A stretch of 14,235 bases of DNA. Source: Solobacterium sp. UBA636. GTDB lineage: Bacteria; Bacillota_I; Bacilli_A; Erysipelotrichales; Erysipelotrichaceae. Numbering within the stretch: the first letter of the stretch is position 1; every line of letters begins with the position of its first letter. Shown one piece after another: positions 5,928-13,764 of the stretch. A program made the translations under genes and the position numbers. The notes beneath the pieces are model-generated. The model ran no database searches. It was given only the letters and a program-made list of their open reading frames with translations, and was not told the origin of the DNA. The DNA is taken from positions 1 to 14,235 of the forward strand of contig DBOW01000119.1 in NCBI GenBank assembly GCA_002299675.1, given 5' to 3'.

Positions 5928-8900
5928 ATGGCAAATAATAAATTTGAAGCTATCAAAGTTAATTTAGCCTCTCCTGAAAGAATTCTTGAGTGGTCTCATG
6001 GTGAAGTTACAAAGCCTGAAACAATCAATTATCGTTCACAGAAGCCTGAAAGAGATGGTCTGTTCTGTGAAAGAATTTTCGGTCCAACCAAAGACTGGGA
6101 ATGTTATTGCGGTAAGTACAAGAAGGTACGTTACAAGGGCGTTGTATGTGATAGATGTGGTGTTGAAATCACCAAGTCATCAGTCAGAAGAGAGCGCATG
6201 GGTCATATTTCCCTGGCTTCTCCAGTTGCCCATATCTGGTATTTAAAGGGTATTCCTTCCAGAATGGGTCTGGTACTCAATATTTCTCCAAAAACTCTGG
6301 AGGAAATTGTTTACTTCGTTACCTGGGTTGTAACAGATCCTGGAAATACCGATCTGCAGTATAAGCAGGCTATGTCGGAAATGGAGGTAAGAAATTACCA
6401 GGCATTATATGGTGTCGATTCATTTAAGGCAGCTACTGGTGCTGAGGCAGTCAGAACACTGCTTGAGCAGACTGATATCCTGAAAGAAAAGGAAGAAATC
6501 GTTAAGGAGCTGGAAAAGGCTCAGGGTGACAAGCGTAAGAAGCTTATCAAGCGTCTGGAAACTGTTAACGCATTTGTTACTTCAGGAAATAAGCCTGAAT
6601 GGATGGTTCTTACTGTATTGCCAGTAATTCCACCAGATTTGAGACCAATGCTGCAGCTGGACGGCGGCAGATTCGCTACTTCTGATTTAAACGATTTATA
6701 TCGTAGAGTTATTACCCGTAACACTCGTCTGAAAAGACTGCTGGAAATGGGTACACCAAATATCATCGTACAGAACGAGAAGCGTATGCTTCAGGAAGCT
6801 GTCGATGCCTTAATTGATAATGGACGTCGTGGCAATCCGGTTAAGGGTTCAGGAAACAGACCGCTGAAGTCTCTGTCTCACTCATTAAAGGGTAAGCAGG
6901 GCCGTTTCAGACAGAATCTGCTGGGTAAGCGTGTTGACTTCTCTGGACGTTCAGTTATTGCGGTAGGACCAGATCTGAAGATGTATCAGTGTGGTCTTCC
7001 ACGTGAAATGGCAATTCAGCTTTATAAGCCATTTGTGATTAATGAGCTTGTTAATCTGAAGATTGCCGGTTCAGCCAAGGTTGCGGAGAAGATGATTGAA
7101 AGATTTGATCCGCAGATCTGGGATGTTCTTGAGGAATTAATGGATAATCATCCAGTATTCTTAAACAGAGCGCCTACTCTTCATAGATTAGGTATCCAGG
7201 CCTTTAAGCCAAAGCTGGTTGAAGGTAGAGCTATCCGTCTGCATCCACTGGTATGTACTGCGTTTAACGCGGACTTCGATGGTGACCAGATGGCCGTGCA
7301 TCTTCCTCTGTCAGAGAAGGCCAGAGCTGAAGCAGAAATTCTGATGCTGGCAAGTAACAACATCCTTGGTCCTAAGGATGGTAAGCCTATCGTTACCCCT
7401 TCACAGGATATGGTGCTTGGTAACTTCTATCTGAATATGGAAGAAACCAAGAAGGAATTCCATGAGAAGGCCGATTTCTTAGAGGCACTGGGTGACAGTG
7501 AGGCTGCAGCTATGTGGAGAAGATTCGGTGACAATGAAGGTCATGTTTATAAGGATCTGAATGAAGCACTGATGGCTTATGCCAATAAGCAGGTTCATCT
7601 GCATACAAGAGTTGCGATTCCAGCCAAGAGTCTGAAAAAGACTTGTTTCACTAAACAGCAGGAAGAGAAGTATCTGATTACTACTATCGGAAAGCTGATT
7701 TTCAATGATCAGTTCCCACCTGATTTCCCTTATATTAACTATGTAACTCCTGAGACTTTAAAGGCAGTACCTGATTCATACTTTACTGAAGTTGGTTCAG
7801 ATATTAAGCAGGTTATCAGAGATAGAAAGATTGCGCCTGAATTTAAGAAGAAGGATCTTTCCAATGTTATTGCGGAAGTGTTCAACAGATACCAGACAAA
7901 TGGTTCAAGTGAAATTCTCGATAACATCAAGGATTTAGGTTTCGAGTATTCAACAGTTGCCGGTATGACAGTATCACTGTCAGATATCAACGTAGCTCCT
8001 AACAAGGAGAAATATGTGAAGGCAGCCAAGGAGAAATCTGATGTTCTGCAGAATCTGCTTAAGAGAGGTCTGCTGACTCCTCCTGAGTGGGAAAAGCTGT
8101 TCTCTAAGCTTTGGGATGAAACCAAGAATGCGATTGGTGATGAAGTAATGGCATCTTTACCAAGAAAGTCACCGATTAACATGATGGCTGTTTCTGGAGC
8201 TCGAGGTAATAAGTCGCACTTTACTCAGCTGGCAGGTATGAGAGGTCTGATGGCCCGTCCTGTGCAGTCTAAGTCTAAGGAATATCAGCCTTCAATTATT
8301 GAGGTTCCTATCTATTCTTCATTCCGTGAGGGTCTGAACGTATCTGAGTTCTTTATTTCTACTCACGGTGTAAGAAAGGGTCTAACTGATACAGCCTTAA
8401 AGACAGCTGAATCTGGTTATCTGACAAGACGTCTTGTTGATGTATCACAGGATGTAATCATTATGGAAGATGACTGTCACACTGACCAGGGCTACTATGT
8501 TGAAGCTATTATCGATAGAAAGAACAATTCTATAATCGAGAAGTTTGAGGACCGTATTATCGGCAGATATTCTGCCCAGGATGTAACAGATCCAAATACT
8601 GGTGAACTGATTGTTGGCAGAAATGAATTTATCGATGAAGCTGTTACTTCTAAGATTCTAAGTGCCGGTATTACCGGTATGTCAATCAGAAATACATTTA
8701 CCTGCCGTTGTAAGGATGGTATCTGCCGTAAGTGTTATGGACGTAATATGGCAACCGGCAAGCTGGTTGAAAATGGTGAAGCCGTAGGTATTATGGCTGC
8801 CCAGTCAATTGGTGAACCAGGTACACAGTTAACAATGCGTACATTCCATACCGGTGGTGTTGCCGCAGCTGGTGATTCGGATATCACTCAGGGTCTTCCA

Positions 8901-9749
8901 CGTGTTGAAGAACTGTTTGAGGCAAGATGTCCTAAGCGTCCGGCAGTTCTGGCTAAGATTGATGGTGAGATTACCGCTATTAATGAGCTTGAAAACAAGA
9001 CTTATGAAGTAGTTATTACCAATGAAGCTGAGTCTATTCCGCATAAACTTGGTATCACTCAGACTGTTCGTTCATTCATGGGTGTTGGCTTTAAGGTCAA
9101 GGCTGGTGATAAACTGACAGAAGGCAATATCGACCCTAAGGAGCTTCTGGAAATTGCAGGTGTACAGGAAGTACAGCAGTATATTCTGAAGGAAGTTAAG
9201 AAGGTTTATGCCGCAGCCGGTATTGATATTTCCGATAAGCATGTTGAAATGATTATCAGACAGATGCTTAAGAAGGTTATCATTATTGAACCAGGTGATT
9301 CTGAGTTCTCAGCCGGTCAGGGTGTTAACTTAAGGAAGCTTACTGCCATTAATACCAAACTTTTAATGGAAGGCAAGACTCCTGCCAAGTTCGGACCACT
9401 GCTTCAGGGTATTTCTAAGGCGTCAGTTGAAACTGAGTCATTCTTATCAGCCGCATCATTCCAGGAAACTACAAAGGTTCTGACTGATGCTGCGGTAAAC
9501 GGCAAGGTTGATACACTGTTCGGTATTAAGGAAAATGTAATTATCGGTAAGCTGATTCCAGCTGGTACTGGTTCAAAGTTTGATCGTGAGTCTACAAGAC
9601 TTATTAACGAAAGAGCCGCTGAACTGGATGCTGAAAGAGAGATGAAAGCTGAAGAAGCCAAGGAGGATCTGGGTTTACCAGTATCTGTAACTGGCGATGA
9701 AATTATGGAAGAAGAATCTCAGGAAACTGTAGAGGAAGCTGCTGAATAA
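5928..9749 (+). CDS. rpoC: DNA-directed RNA polymerase subunit beta'
   Basis: The beta' subunit holds the catalytic Mg2+, the bridge helix and the trigger loop. The 1273 residues carry the N-terminal zinc ribbon (C59, C61, C74, C77), the absolutely conserved NADFDGDQ (447-454, with Asp449, Asp451 and Asp453), a second zinc site (C850, C926, C933, C936) and the trigger-loop sequence QLTMRTFHTGG. The F-loop region between GLMA and IIEVPI is 13 residues long (777-789), compared with 5 in E. coli, so it has a short insertion near the bridge helix. The C-terminus is an acidic Glu/Ala-rich extension that makes the protein slightly longer than the Bacillus one (about 1200). ATG 5928 follows a very strong AAGGAGG (5915-5921) embedded in the rpoB stop, so translation of the two subunits is closely linked. 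Confidence 0.97.
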   Translation: MANNKFEAIKVNLASPERILEWSHGEVTKPETINYRSQKPERDGLFCERIFGPTKDWECYCGKYKKVRYKGVVCDRCGVEITKSSVRRERMGHISLASPVAHIWYLKGIPSRMGLVLNISPKTLEEIVYFVTWVVTDPGNTDLQYKQAMSEMEVRNYQALYGVDSFKAATGAEAVRTLLEQTDILKEKEEIVKELEKAQGDKRKKLIKRLETVNAFVTSGNKPEWMVLTVLPVIPPDLRPMLQLDGGRFATSDLNDLYRRVITRNTRLKRLLEMGTPNIIVQNEKRMLQEAVDALIDNGRRGNPVKGSGNRPLKSLSHSLKGKQGRFRQNLLGKRVDFSGRSVIAVGPDLKMYQCGLPREMAIQLYKPFVINELVNLKIAGSAKVAEKMIERFDPQIWDVLEELMDNHPVFLNRAPTLHRLGIQAFKPKLVEGRAIRLHPLVCTAFNADFDGDQMAVHLPLSEKARAEAEILMLASNNILGPKDGKPIVTPSQDMVLGNFYLNMEETKKEFHEKADFLEALGDSEAAAMWRRFGDNEGHVYKDLNEALMAYANKQVHLHTRVAIPAKSLKKTCFTKQQEEKYLITTIGKLIFNDQFPPDFPYINYVTPETLKAVPDSYFTEVGSDIKQVIRDRKIAPEFKKKDLSNVIAEVFNRYQTNGSSEILDNIKDLGFEYSTVAGMTVSLSDINVAPNKEKYVKAAKEKSDVLQNLLKRGLLTPPEWEKLFSKLWDETKNAIGDEVMASLPRKSPINMMAVSGARGNKSHFTQLAGMRGLMARPVQSKSKEYQPSIIEVPIYSSFREGLNVSEFFISTHGVRKGLTDTALKTAESGYLTRRLVDVSQDVIIMEDDCHTDQGYYVEAIIDRKNNSIIEKFEDRIIGRYSAQDVTDPNTGELIVGRNEFIDEAVTSKILSAGITGMSIRNTFTCRCKDGICRKCYGRNMATGKLVENGEAVGIMAAQSIGEPGTQLTMRTFHTGGVAAAGDSDITQGLPRVEELFEARCPKRPAVLAKIDGEITAINELENKTYEVVITNEAESIPHKLGITQTVRSFMGVGFKVKAGDKLTEGNIDPKELLEIAGVQEVQQYILKEVKKVYAAAGIDISDKHVEMIIRQMLKKVIIIEPGDSEFSAGQGVNLRKLTAINTKLLMEGKTPAKFGPLLQGISKASVETESFLSAASFQETTKVLTDAAVNGKVDTLFGIKENVIIGKLIPAGTGSKFDRESTRLINERAAELDAEREMKAEEAKEDLGLPVSVTGDEIMEEESQETVEEAAE

Positions 9750-9756
9750 TAATCAT

Positions 9757-9783
9757 AAAAGACCAGGTTATGCCTGGCCTTTT
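9757..9783. terminator. Bidirectional rho-independent terminator between rpoC and the TetR gene
   Basis: CCAGG (9763-9767) pairs with CCTGG (9773-9777) around the loop TTATG. The stem continues outward past one A/C mismatch through G-C and four A-T pairs (AAAA 9757-9760 with TTTT 9780-9783). Read on the plus strand it ends the rpoBC transcript 8 bases after the rpoC stop. Read on the minus strand it ends the converging TetR transcript, and the TetR stop codon (9782-9784) overlaps the stem. Confidence 0.85.
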
Positions 9784-10336
9784 ATATTGTCTGGGATATG
9801 TTCAGAACATTTTGAATAATTCTGGCGATTTCTTTTGGACTTTTTTCTATTGGCTCACTCAGCCACTGTCTTAGTATGTAGTAGATACCTCCGGCAAAGT
9901 AGCAGGTAGAGAGCTTGAGACTTTCATCATCATAGTCTTTCATGTATCCAAGTTTTCTTAAGTGAGGGATACGCTGTCTGCATATTTCGTTTATCAGAAG
10001 GACAAAGTCTTCGTCATTTCTGTATTTAAAAAGAATGTTCAGAAGTTCTCTGTTTTCAAAGAAGTACTGGCATACCTGTTCCAGAAGCTGGTCTTCACTG
10101 CTGTTTATGTTTGACTGTTTTTCGATATTTTTTATATCCTCAAATATTGAGTAGCGAATTTCGTTCAGTATGTCTTTTGGTTCTTCGTAATGACGGTAAA
10201 AAGTAGCTCTGTTGATACCGGATTCTCTGCACAGGTCTGTAATGGTGATTTTGTTCAGTTGCCTTGTATGCAGGAGTTTAAGCAGAGCTTCTTTCAGCAT
10301 CATTTTGGTGATAATTACTCGCTGGTCACTTTTCAT
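9782..10336 (-). CDS. TetR/AcrR-family transcriptional regulator
   Basis: This is a one-component repressor-type regulator of 184 residues. The N-terminal DNA-binding domain has the pattern KITITDLCRESGINRATFYRHY (about 29-50), the TetR helix-turn-helix. It is followed by an alpha-helical ligand and dimer domain with aromatic stretches (CQYFFENRELLNILF) like those in the C-terminal domains of small Bacillota TetR proteins of the DhaS-like kind. An in-frame ATG at 10357 would add seven residues, but the ATG at 10336-10334 follows AAAGGAGAAC on the minus strand and gives the usual TetR start. The gene is divergent from the TauE/SafE permease, so that gene and its own promoter are the likely targets. 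The ligand is unknown. Confidence 0.88.
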   Translation of the reverse strand: MKSDQRVIITKMMLKEALLKLLHTRQLNKITITDLCRESGINRATFYRHYEEPKDILNEIRYSIFEDIKNIEKQSNINSSEDQLLEQVCQYFFENRELLNILFKYRNDEDFVLLINEICRQRIPHLRKLGYMKDYDDESLKLSTCYFAGGIYYILRQWLSEPIEKSPKEIARIIQNVLNISQTI

Positions 10337-10346
10337 TGGTTCTCCT

Positions 10347-10379
10347 TTATTAAACAAAATTGTGCCTGCTGTTTTATAA
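10347..10379. promoter_or_regulatory. Candidate TetR operator (10-bp inverted repeat, one mismatch)
   Basis: TTATTAAACA (10347-10356) and TGTTTTATAA (10370-10379) are reverse complements at 9 of 10 positions, separated by 13 bases. The right arm, read on the minus strand, contains TATAAA (10378-10373), a plausible -10 box for the TetR gene. A dimer bound here would cover the regulator's own start region and give autorepression. The symmetry is seen; the operator role is inferred, and AT-rich sequence makes chance symmetry possible. Confidence 0.4.
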
Positions 10380-10404
10380 GTAGCGTTTGGTGTGTATCTG
10401 ATGA

Positions 10405-10433
10405 TTGAATATGCAACAGATGTAGCTTATATT
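10405..10433 (+). promoter_or_regulatory. Promoter for the TauE/SafE permease gene
   Basis: A -35 box TTGAAT (10405-10410, 4/6) is followed by a 17-base spacer and a -10 box TATATT (10428-10433, 5/6). The predicted start is near 10440, about 40 bases before the permease ATG. The promoter faces away from the TetR gene. Confidence 0.6.
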
Positions 10434-10442
10434 GATTATTGT

Positions 10443-10459
10443 AGCATAATTTACATGCT
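10443..10459. promoter_or_regulatory. Short inverted repeat between promoter and RBS of the permease gene
   Basis: AGCAT (10443-10447) and ATGCT (10455-10459) form a perfect 5-bp inverted repeat with a 7-base spacer. It lies right after the predicted transcription start and 5 bases before the AAGGAGG. It could be a repressor site for the divergent TetR protein or a small 5' UTR hairpin. It is short, so chance is a real alternative. Confidence 0.3.
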
Positions 10460-10478
10460 GTATAAGGAGGGATATGTT

Positions 10479-11255
10479 ATGGATTTTTTAATAAAAGTGG
10501 TGGCCTGCTTCCTGGCGGGTGCCGGTGCTGGCATTGGTACTGGTTTTGCGGGTATGAGTGCGGCGGCGGTTGTTGGACCTATACTTATGACTTTTCTGGA
10601 TGTTCCTGCCTATGAGGCTGTAGGAATAGGATTAATTTCAGATGTACTGGCCAGTGCTGTGAGTGCCTATACTTACAACAAAAGCGGCAATCTGGATATA
10701 AAGAATTCTCTTCCACTGCTGTTCTCGGTGCTGTTTTTTACAGTTATCGGTTCATATGTGGCCAGTTTTCTGCCAGAGAGGACCATGGGCTCAACGATGC
10801 AGATATGTCTGCTTTTCCTGGGCTTGCGGTTTTTGTTTAAACCGGTCAATAAGACAAAGGAACAGTTTGCTCAGGTATCGCAGAAGGAGAGACTCGTTAA
10901 GTCAATTGTCGGCGGTACACTGATTGGCTTTATATGTGGATTTGTAGGTGCAGGTGGTGGAATGATGATGCTGTTTGTATTGACTACATTTCTGGGCTAT
11001 CCTATGCATATGGCGGTTGGTACAAGTGTATTTATCATGTCGTTTACGGCTTTAACGGGAGGTTTTTCACATTTTGCGATCAGCGGCCTTCCTGATCTGA
11101 CGATTACGCTGTTAAGTGTAGTGTTTACGCTTTTCTGGGCAAGAGTAGCTTCCTATATAGCCAACAGATCTGATTCTAAGACTTTAAATAGAGCTGTGGG
11201 AGTTACACTTATTTTGACAAGTGCTGTAATTTTAATAGTTAACGCAATCAAGTAG
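10479..11255 (+). CDS. TauE/SafE-family sulfite/organosulfur exporter-like permease
   Basis: This is an integral membrane protein of 258 residues with the two-fold repeat of the TauE/SafE (DUF81) family. The first half has the Gly/Ala-rich start GAGAGIGTGFAGMSAAAVVGP (about 14-34), and the second half has the matching GFICGFVGAGGGMMMLFVLT (about 150-169), followed by HMAVGTSVFIMS. Hydrophobic segments run almost throughout, which fits eight or so membrane helices. Family members move sulfite, sulfoacetate, taurine-related or other small anions; the substrate here cannot be read from sequence. A GTG at 10392 would add 29 residues, but ATG 10479 is chosen because AAGGAGG (10464-10470) lies 8 bases upstream and the extension would include the promoter. 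Divergence from the TetR gene suggests inducible expression. Confidence 0.86.
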   Translation: MDFLIKVVACFLAGAGAGIGTGFAGMSAAAVVGPILMTFLDVPAYEAVGIGLISDVLASAVSAYTYNKSGNLDIKNSLPLLFSVLFFTVIGSYVASFLPERTMGSTMQICLLFLGLRFLFKPVNKTKEQFAQVSQKERLVKSIVGGTLIGFICGFVGAGGGMMMLFVLTTFLGYPMHMAVGTSVFIMSFTALTGGFSHFAISGLPDLTITLLSVVFTLFWARVASYIANRSDSKTLNRAVGVTLILTSAVILIVNAIK

Positions 11256-11278
11256 CCACCTTTAAACGGGTGGTTTTT
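11254..11278 (+). terminator. Rho-independent terminator after the permease gene
   Basis: CCACC (11256-11260) pairs with GGTGG (11269-11273) around an 8-base loop, extended by a G-T and an A-T pair into the stop codon. Five T follow (11274-11278). The stem is short, so termination may be partial and some transcription may continue into the MMPL gene. Confidence 0.68.
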
Positions 11279-11295
11279 AATTTGTTACACAAATG

Positions 11296-11301
11296 TATAA
11301 T
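11296..11301 (+). promoter_or_regulatory. -10 element upstream of the MMPL gene
   Basis: A perfect TATAAT lies 46 bases before the MMPL start codon. The -35 position at 17-base spacing is GTTTTT, a poor match that falls in the T tract of the preceding terminator. The promoter may therefore be weak or need an activator. Confidence 0.5.
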
Positions 11302-11346
11302 ATTGTCCTTTGTGTGTTTTGAAGGATGTGATTAATATATTTAATT

Positions 11347-13764
11347 ATGGACAAGAATAAAGATACAGGTTTTATGATTAAGCTGTCCACAATGATTGTG
11401 GATAAGCGTAATCTGATATTTCTGATAACAGTTATAGCGCTTATATTTTCGTTTTTTTCATCTGGCTGGATTGAGGTTGAAAACAGTCTTTCTGAGTATC
11501 TTCCAGTGGACAGTGAAACAAATATTGGCCTAAAACTGATGGATGAACAGTTTGTAACCTATGGCACTGCCAGGGTAATGGTTTCCAATGTTGATATGGA
11601 TACCGGTGAGATGCTGCTTGATGAGGTTAAGGACATTGAAGGGGTTCAGCGGATTGATTATTCATATGACCATATTTCAGCACTCTATGATATTACTTTT
11701 AACTATCCGGAAACTGATGATAAGTGTCTGGCATCTCTTGCGGAAGTGAAGCTCAGACTTAGTGATTATGATGTTTTTGTTTCCACTTCCCTTGGCAATC
11801 AGACGGCGGAGATACTGGACAAAGAGGTAGGTTTGATTACAGTTATTGTCGCTGTGATTGTGGTTGTTGTGCTGACATTTACGTCTAAGACATATGCAGA
11901 GGTTATAGTGCTCCTGATGACTTTTGTGATTGCGATGATATTAAACAGTGGCACTACTTTTCTTTTGGGAAAGATTTCCTTTGTGTCTGATTCGGTTACT
12001 TCAATACTGCAGCTGGCTTTGTCTCTTGATTATGCGATTATTCTCTGTAATCGTTTTAAAGAGGAACATGAGACCCTGCCTTTAAGGGAAGCGGTTATTG
12101 TCGCTTTGAGCAAGGGTATACCGGAGATTGGTGCATCGTCTTTAACAACAGTTGGAGGACTGATAGCCATGTGTTTTATGCAGTTTCGTATCGGTTTTGA
12201 TATGGCTGTCTGTCTGATAAAGTCTATTGGTTTTGCGCTTTTGTCGGTGTTTGTGGTTATGCCTGGACTTTTAATGTTGTTTGGTCCTTTGATGGATAAG
12301 ACAAAGCACAGGGATTTTGTGCCTAAGATTTCTTTTGCGGGTCATTTTGACTATAAGACAAGGCATGTTATACCGGCTGTTTTTGTGCTTATTATTGTCT
12401 GTGCCTTCTTTCTGTCAAACCGCTGCCCCTATGCCTATGGCTATGGGGCTATTGAGACGCCAATGATTAATGATGTTCAAAGGGCATCCAATCTGATAGA
12501 GGAGAGTTTTGGTTCAAATAATTTTGTGGCTCTGGTGTATGAGGGAAACGATTATGAGACGGAAAAAAGAATGATAGAGGAAATTGAATCCTATGATGAA
12601 GTTGATTACTGTATGGGTCTTTCTAATATCGAGGCAATTGGCGGCTATATGCTGGAGGACAGATTAAGTCCCCGTGAGTTTGCGGAACTCACCGATCTTG
12701 ATTATGAGCTTTGTGAGCTGGTTTATTCTTATTATGCGGTGGTCAATGAGGATTATGGTCAGATTATCAATGATATTTCAAATTATAAGGTTCCGCTTAT
12801 TGATATGCTGCTGTTTGCCTGTGACAAGGTGGAATCTGGGATGGTTACTTTAGATGATGATCAGATGGATATGCTCATGGAGGCCAGGGTGTCAATGATG
12901 TCGGCCAAGGATCAGCTTCAGGGTGAGGATTATAATCGTATTCTTATTTATCTCAATCTTCCGGTATCCGGACAGCAGACATATGATTTTGTAGATACTT
13001 TAAGGGGTATTGGGGAGTCTTATTTTGAAGGTGATATCTATATAGTAGGGGAATCAACCAGTGAATATGATTTTCTGAAGTCTTTTGAAAGAGATAATGT
13101 GGTAGTTACGCTTGTGTCAATTCTGATTGTGCTGATGGTACTGCTGTTTACTTTTAATTCAGTAGCCATGCCAATACTGCTGATACTGGTAATTGAGGGA
13201 TCTATCTGGATTAATTTTTCAATTCCAACTGTGATGAATGAACCGATATTCTTTTTGAGTTATCTGATTGTTTCTTCTATTCAGATGGGTGCCAATATCG
13301 ATTATGCCATTGTAATAGGCAATCGTTTTAATGAGCTGAAGAACAAGATGAGTCACGAGGAAGCGATGGTTGAGACGCTGAATTTTGCCTTTCCTACCAT
13401 TCTGACTTCAGGTACCGTTCTGGCAACCGCTGGTCTGCTTCTGGGCTTTATTACTTCCGATGCGGCAATTGTGGGCATTGGTACTATCGGCAAGGGAACG
13501 ATTATTTCGATGCTGCTGGTAATGTTTGTGCTGCCTCAGATTCTGGAAGTTGGTTCAGTGCTTGTTGATCGTACTTCGTTTAAGCTGCAGAAGAAAAACA
13601 GTCAGCTTAAATCAAATGGTCTGGTTGTTGTAGATGGTCTGGTATCTGGTGAGATAAACGGCAGGGTAACAGGTATTTTTAAGGGTACTGTTGATGGCTA
13701 TGTGAATGTAAATGTGATGTCACATGATGTTAAGAAGGAGGAAAAAGATGAAAAAGGCAGTTAG
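11347..13764 (+). CDS. MMPL/RND-superfamily transporter with a C-terminal Gly/Val repeat tail
   Basis: This is a proton-driven membrane transporter of the MMPL-type RND family, 805 residues. One helix (about 22-39) is followed by a large extracytoplasmic domain (about 40-160) and a helix bundle to about 315. The arrangement then repeats: helix about 341-358, a larger external domain about 359-582, and a bundle about 585-735. Each half has the conserved motif DYAI..-NRF (Asp228-Tyr229 and Asp652-Tyr653), the proton-relay pair of this family. Members export lipids, peptides or drugs; the substrate here is unknown. After the last helix, residues 757-790 form a Gly-every-four-residues stretch (VDGLVSGEINGRVTGIFKG and onward), then a Lys/Glu-rich end. 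No close Shine-Dalgarno precedes ATG 11347 (GAAGGATG is about 18 bases away), and an in-frame stop at 11329-11331 rules out a longer form. The 3' end overlaps the next gene by 17 bases. Confidence 0.87.
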   Translation: MDKNKDTGFMIKLSTMIVDKRNLIFLITVIALIFSFFSSGWIEVENSLSEYLPVDSETNIGLKLMDEQFVTYGTARVMVSNVDMDTGEMLLDEVKDIEGVQRIDYSYDHISALYDITFNYPETDDKCLASLAEVKLRLSDYDVFVSTSLGNQTAEILDKEVGLITVIVAVIVVVVLTFTSKTYAEVIVLLMTFVIAMILNSGTTFLLGKISFVSDSVTSILQLALSLDYAIILCNRFKEEHETLPLREAVIVALSKGIPEIGASSLTTVGGLIAMCFMQFRIGFDMAVCLIKSIGFALLSVFVVMPGLLMLFGPLMDKTKHRDFVPKISFAGHFDYKTRHVIPAVFVLIIVCAFFLSNRCPYAYGYGAIETPMINDVQRASNLIEESFGSNNFVALVYEGNDYETEKRMIEEIESYDEVDYCMGLSNIEAIGGYMLEDRLSPREFAELTDLDYELCELVYSYYAVVNEDYGQIINDISNYKVPLIDMLLFACDKVESGMVTLDDDQMDMLMEARVSMMSAKDQLQGEDYNRILIYLNLPVSGQQTYDFVDTLRGIGESYFEGDIYIVGESTSEYDFLKSFERDNVVVTLVSILIVLMVLLFTFNSVAMPILLILVIEGSIWINFSIPTVMNEPIFFLSYLIVSSIQMGANIDYAIVIGNRFNELKNKMSHEEAMVETLNFAFPTILTSGTVLATAGLLLGFITSDAAIVGIGTIGKGTIISMLLVMFVLPQILEVGSVLVDRTSFKLQKKNSQLKSNGLVVVDGLVSGEINGRVTGIFKGTVDGYVNVNVMSHDVKKEEKDEKGS

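Noticed and set aside
7739..8182. 147-codon minus-strand frame opposite rpoC
   Set aside because: It is the longest shadow frame within the operon, but its sequence is Ser/Leu-rich without a recognisable domain and lies within conserved RpoC coding sequence.
10190..10408. Plus-strand frame opposite the TetR N-terminus and intergenic region
   Set aside because: It overlaps a well-supported TetR helix-turn-helix on the minus strand and has no family resemblance.
10392..10478. GTG-initiated N-terminal extension of the permease
   Set aside because: It would span the predicted promoter and start site, and the ATG at 10479 has a strong ribosome binding site.
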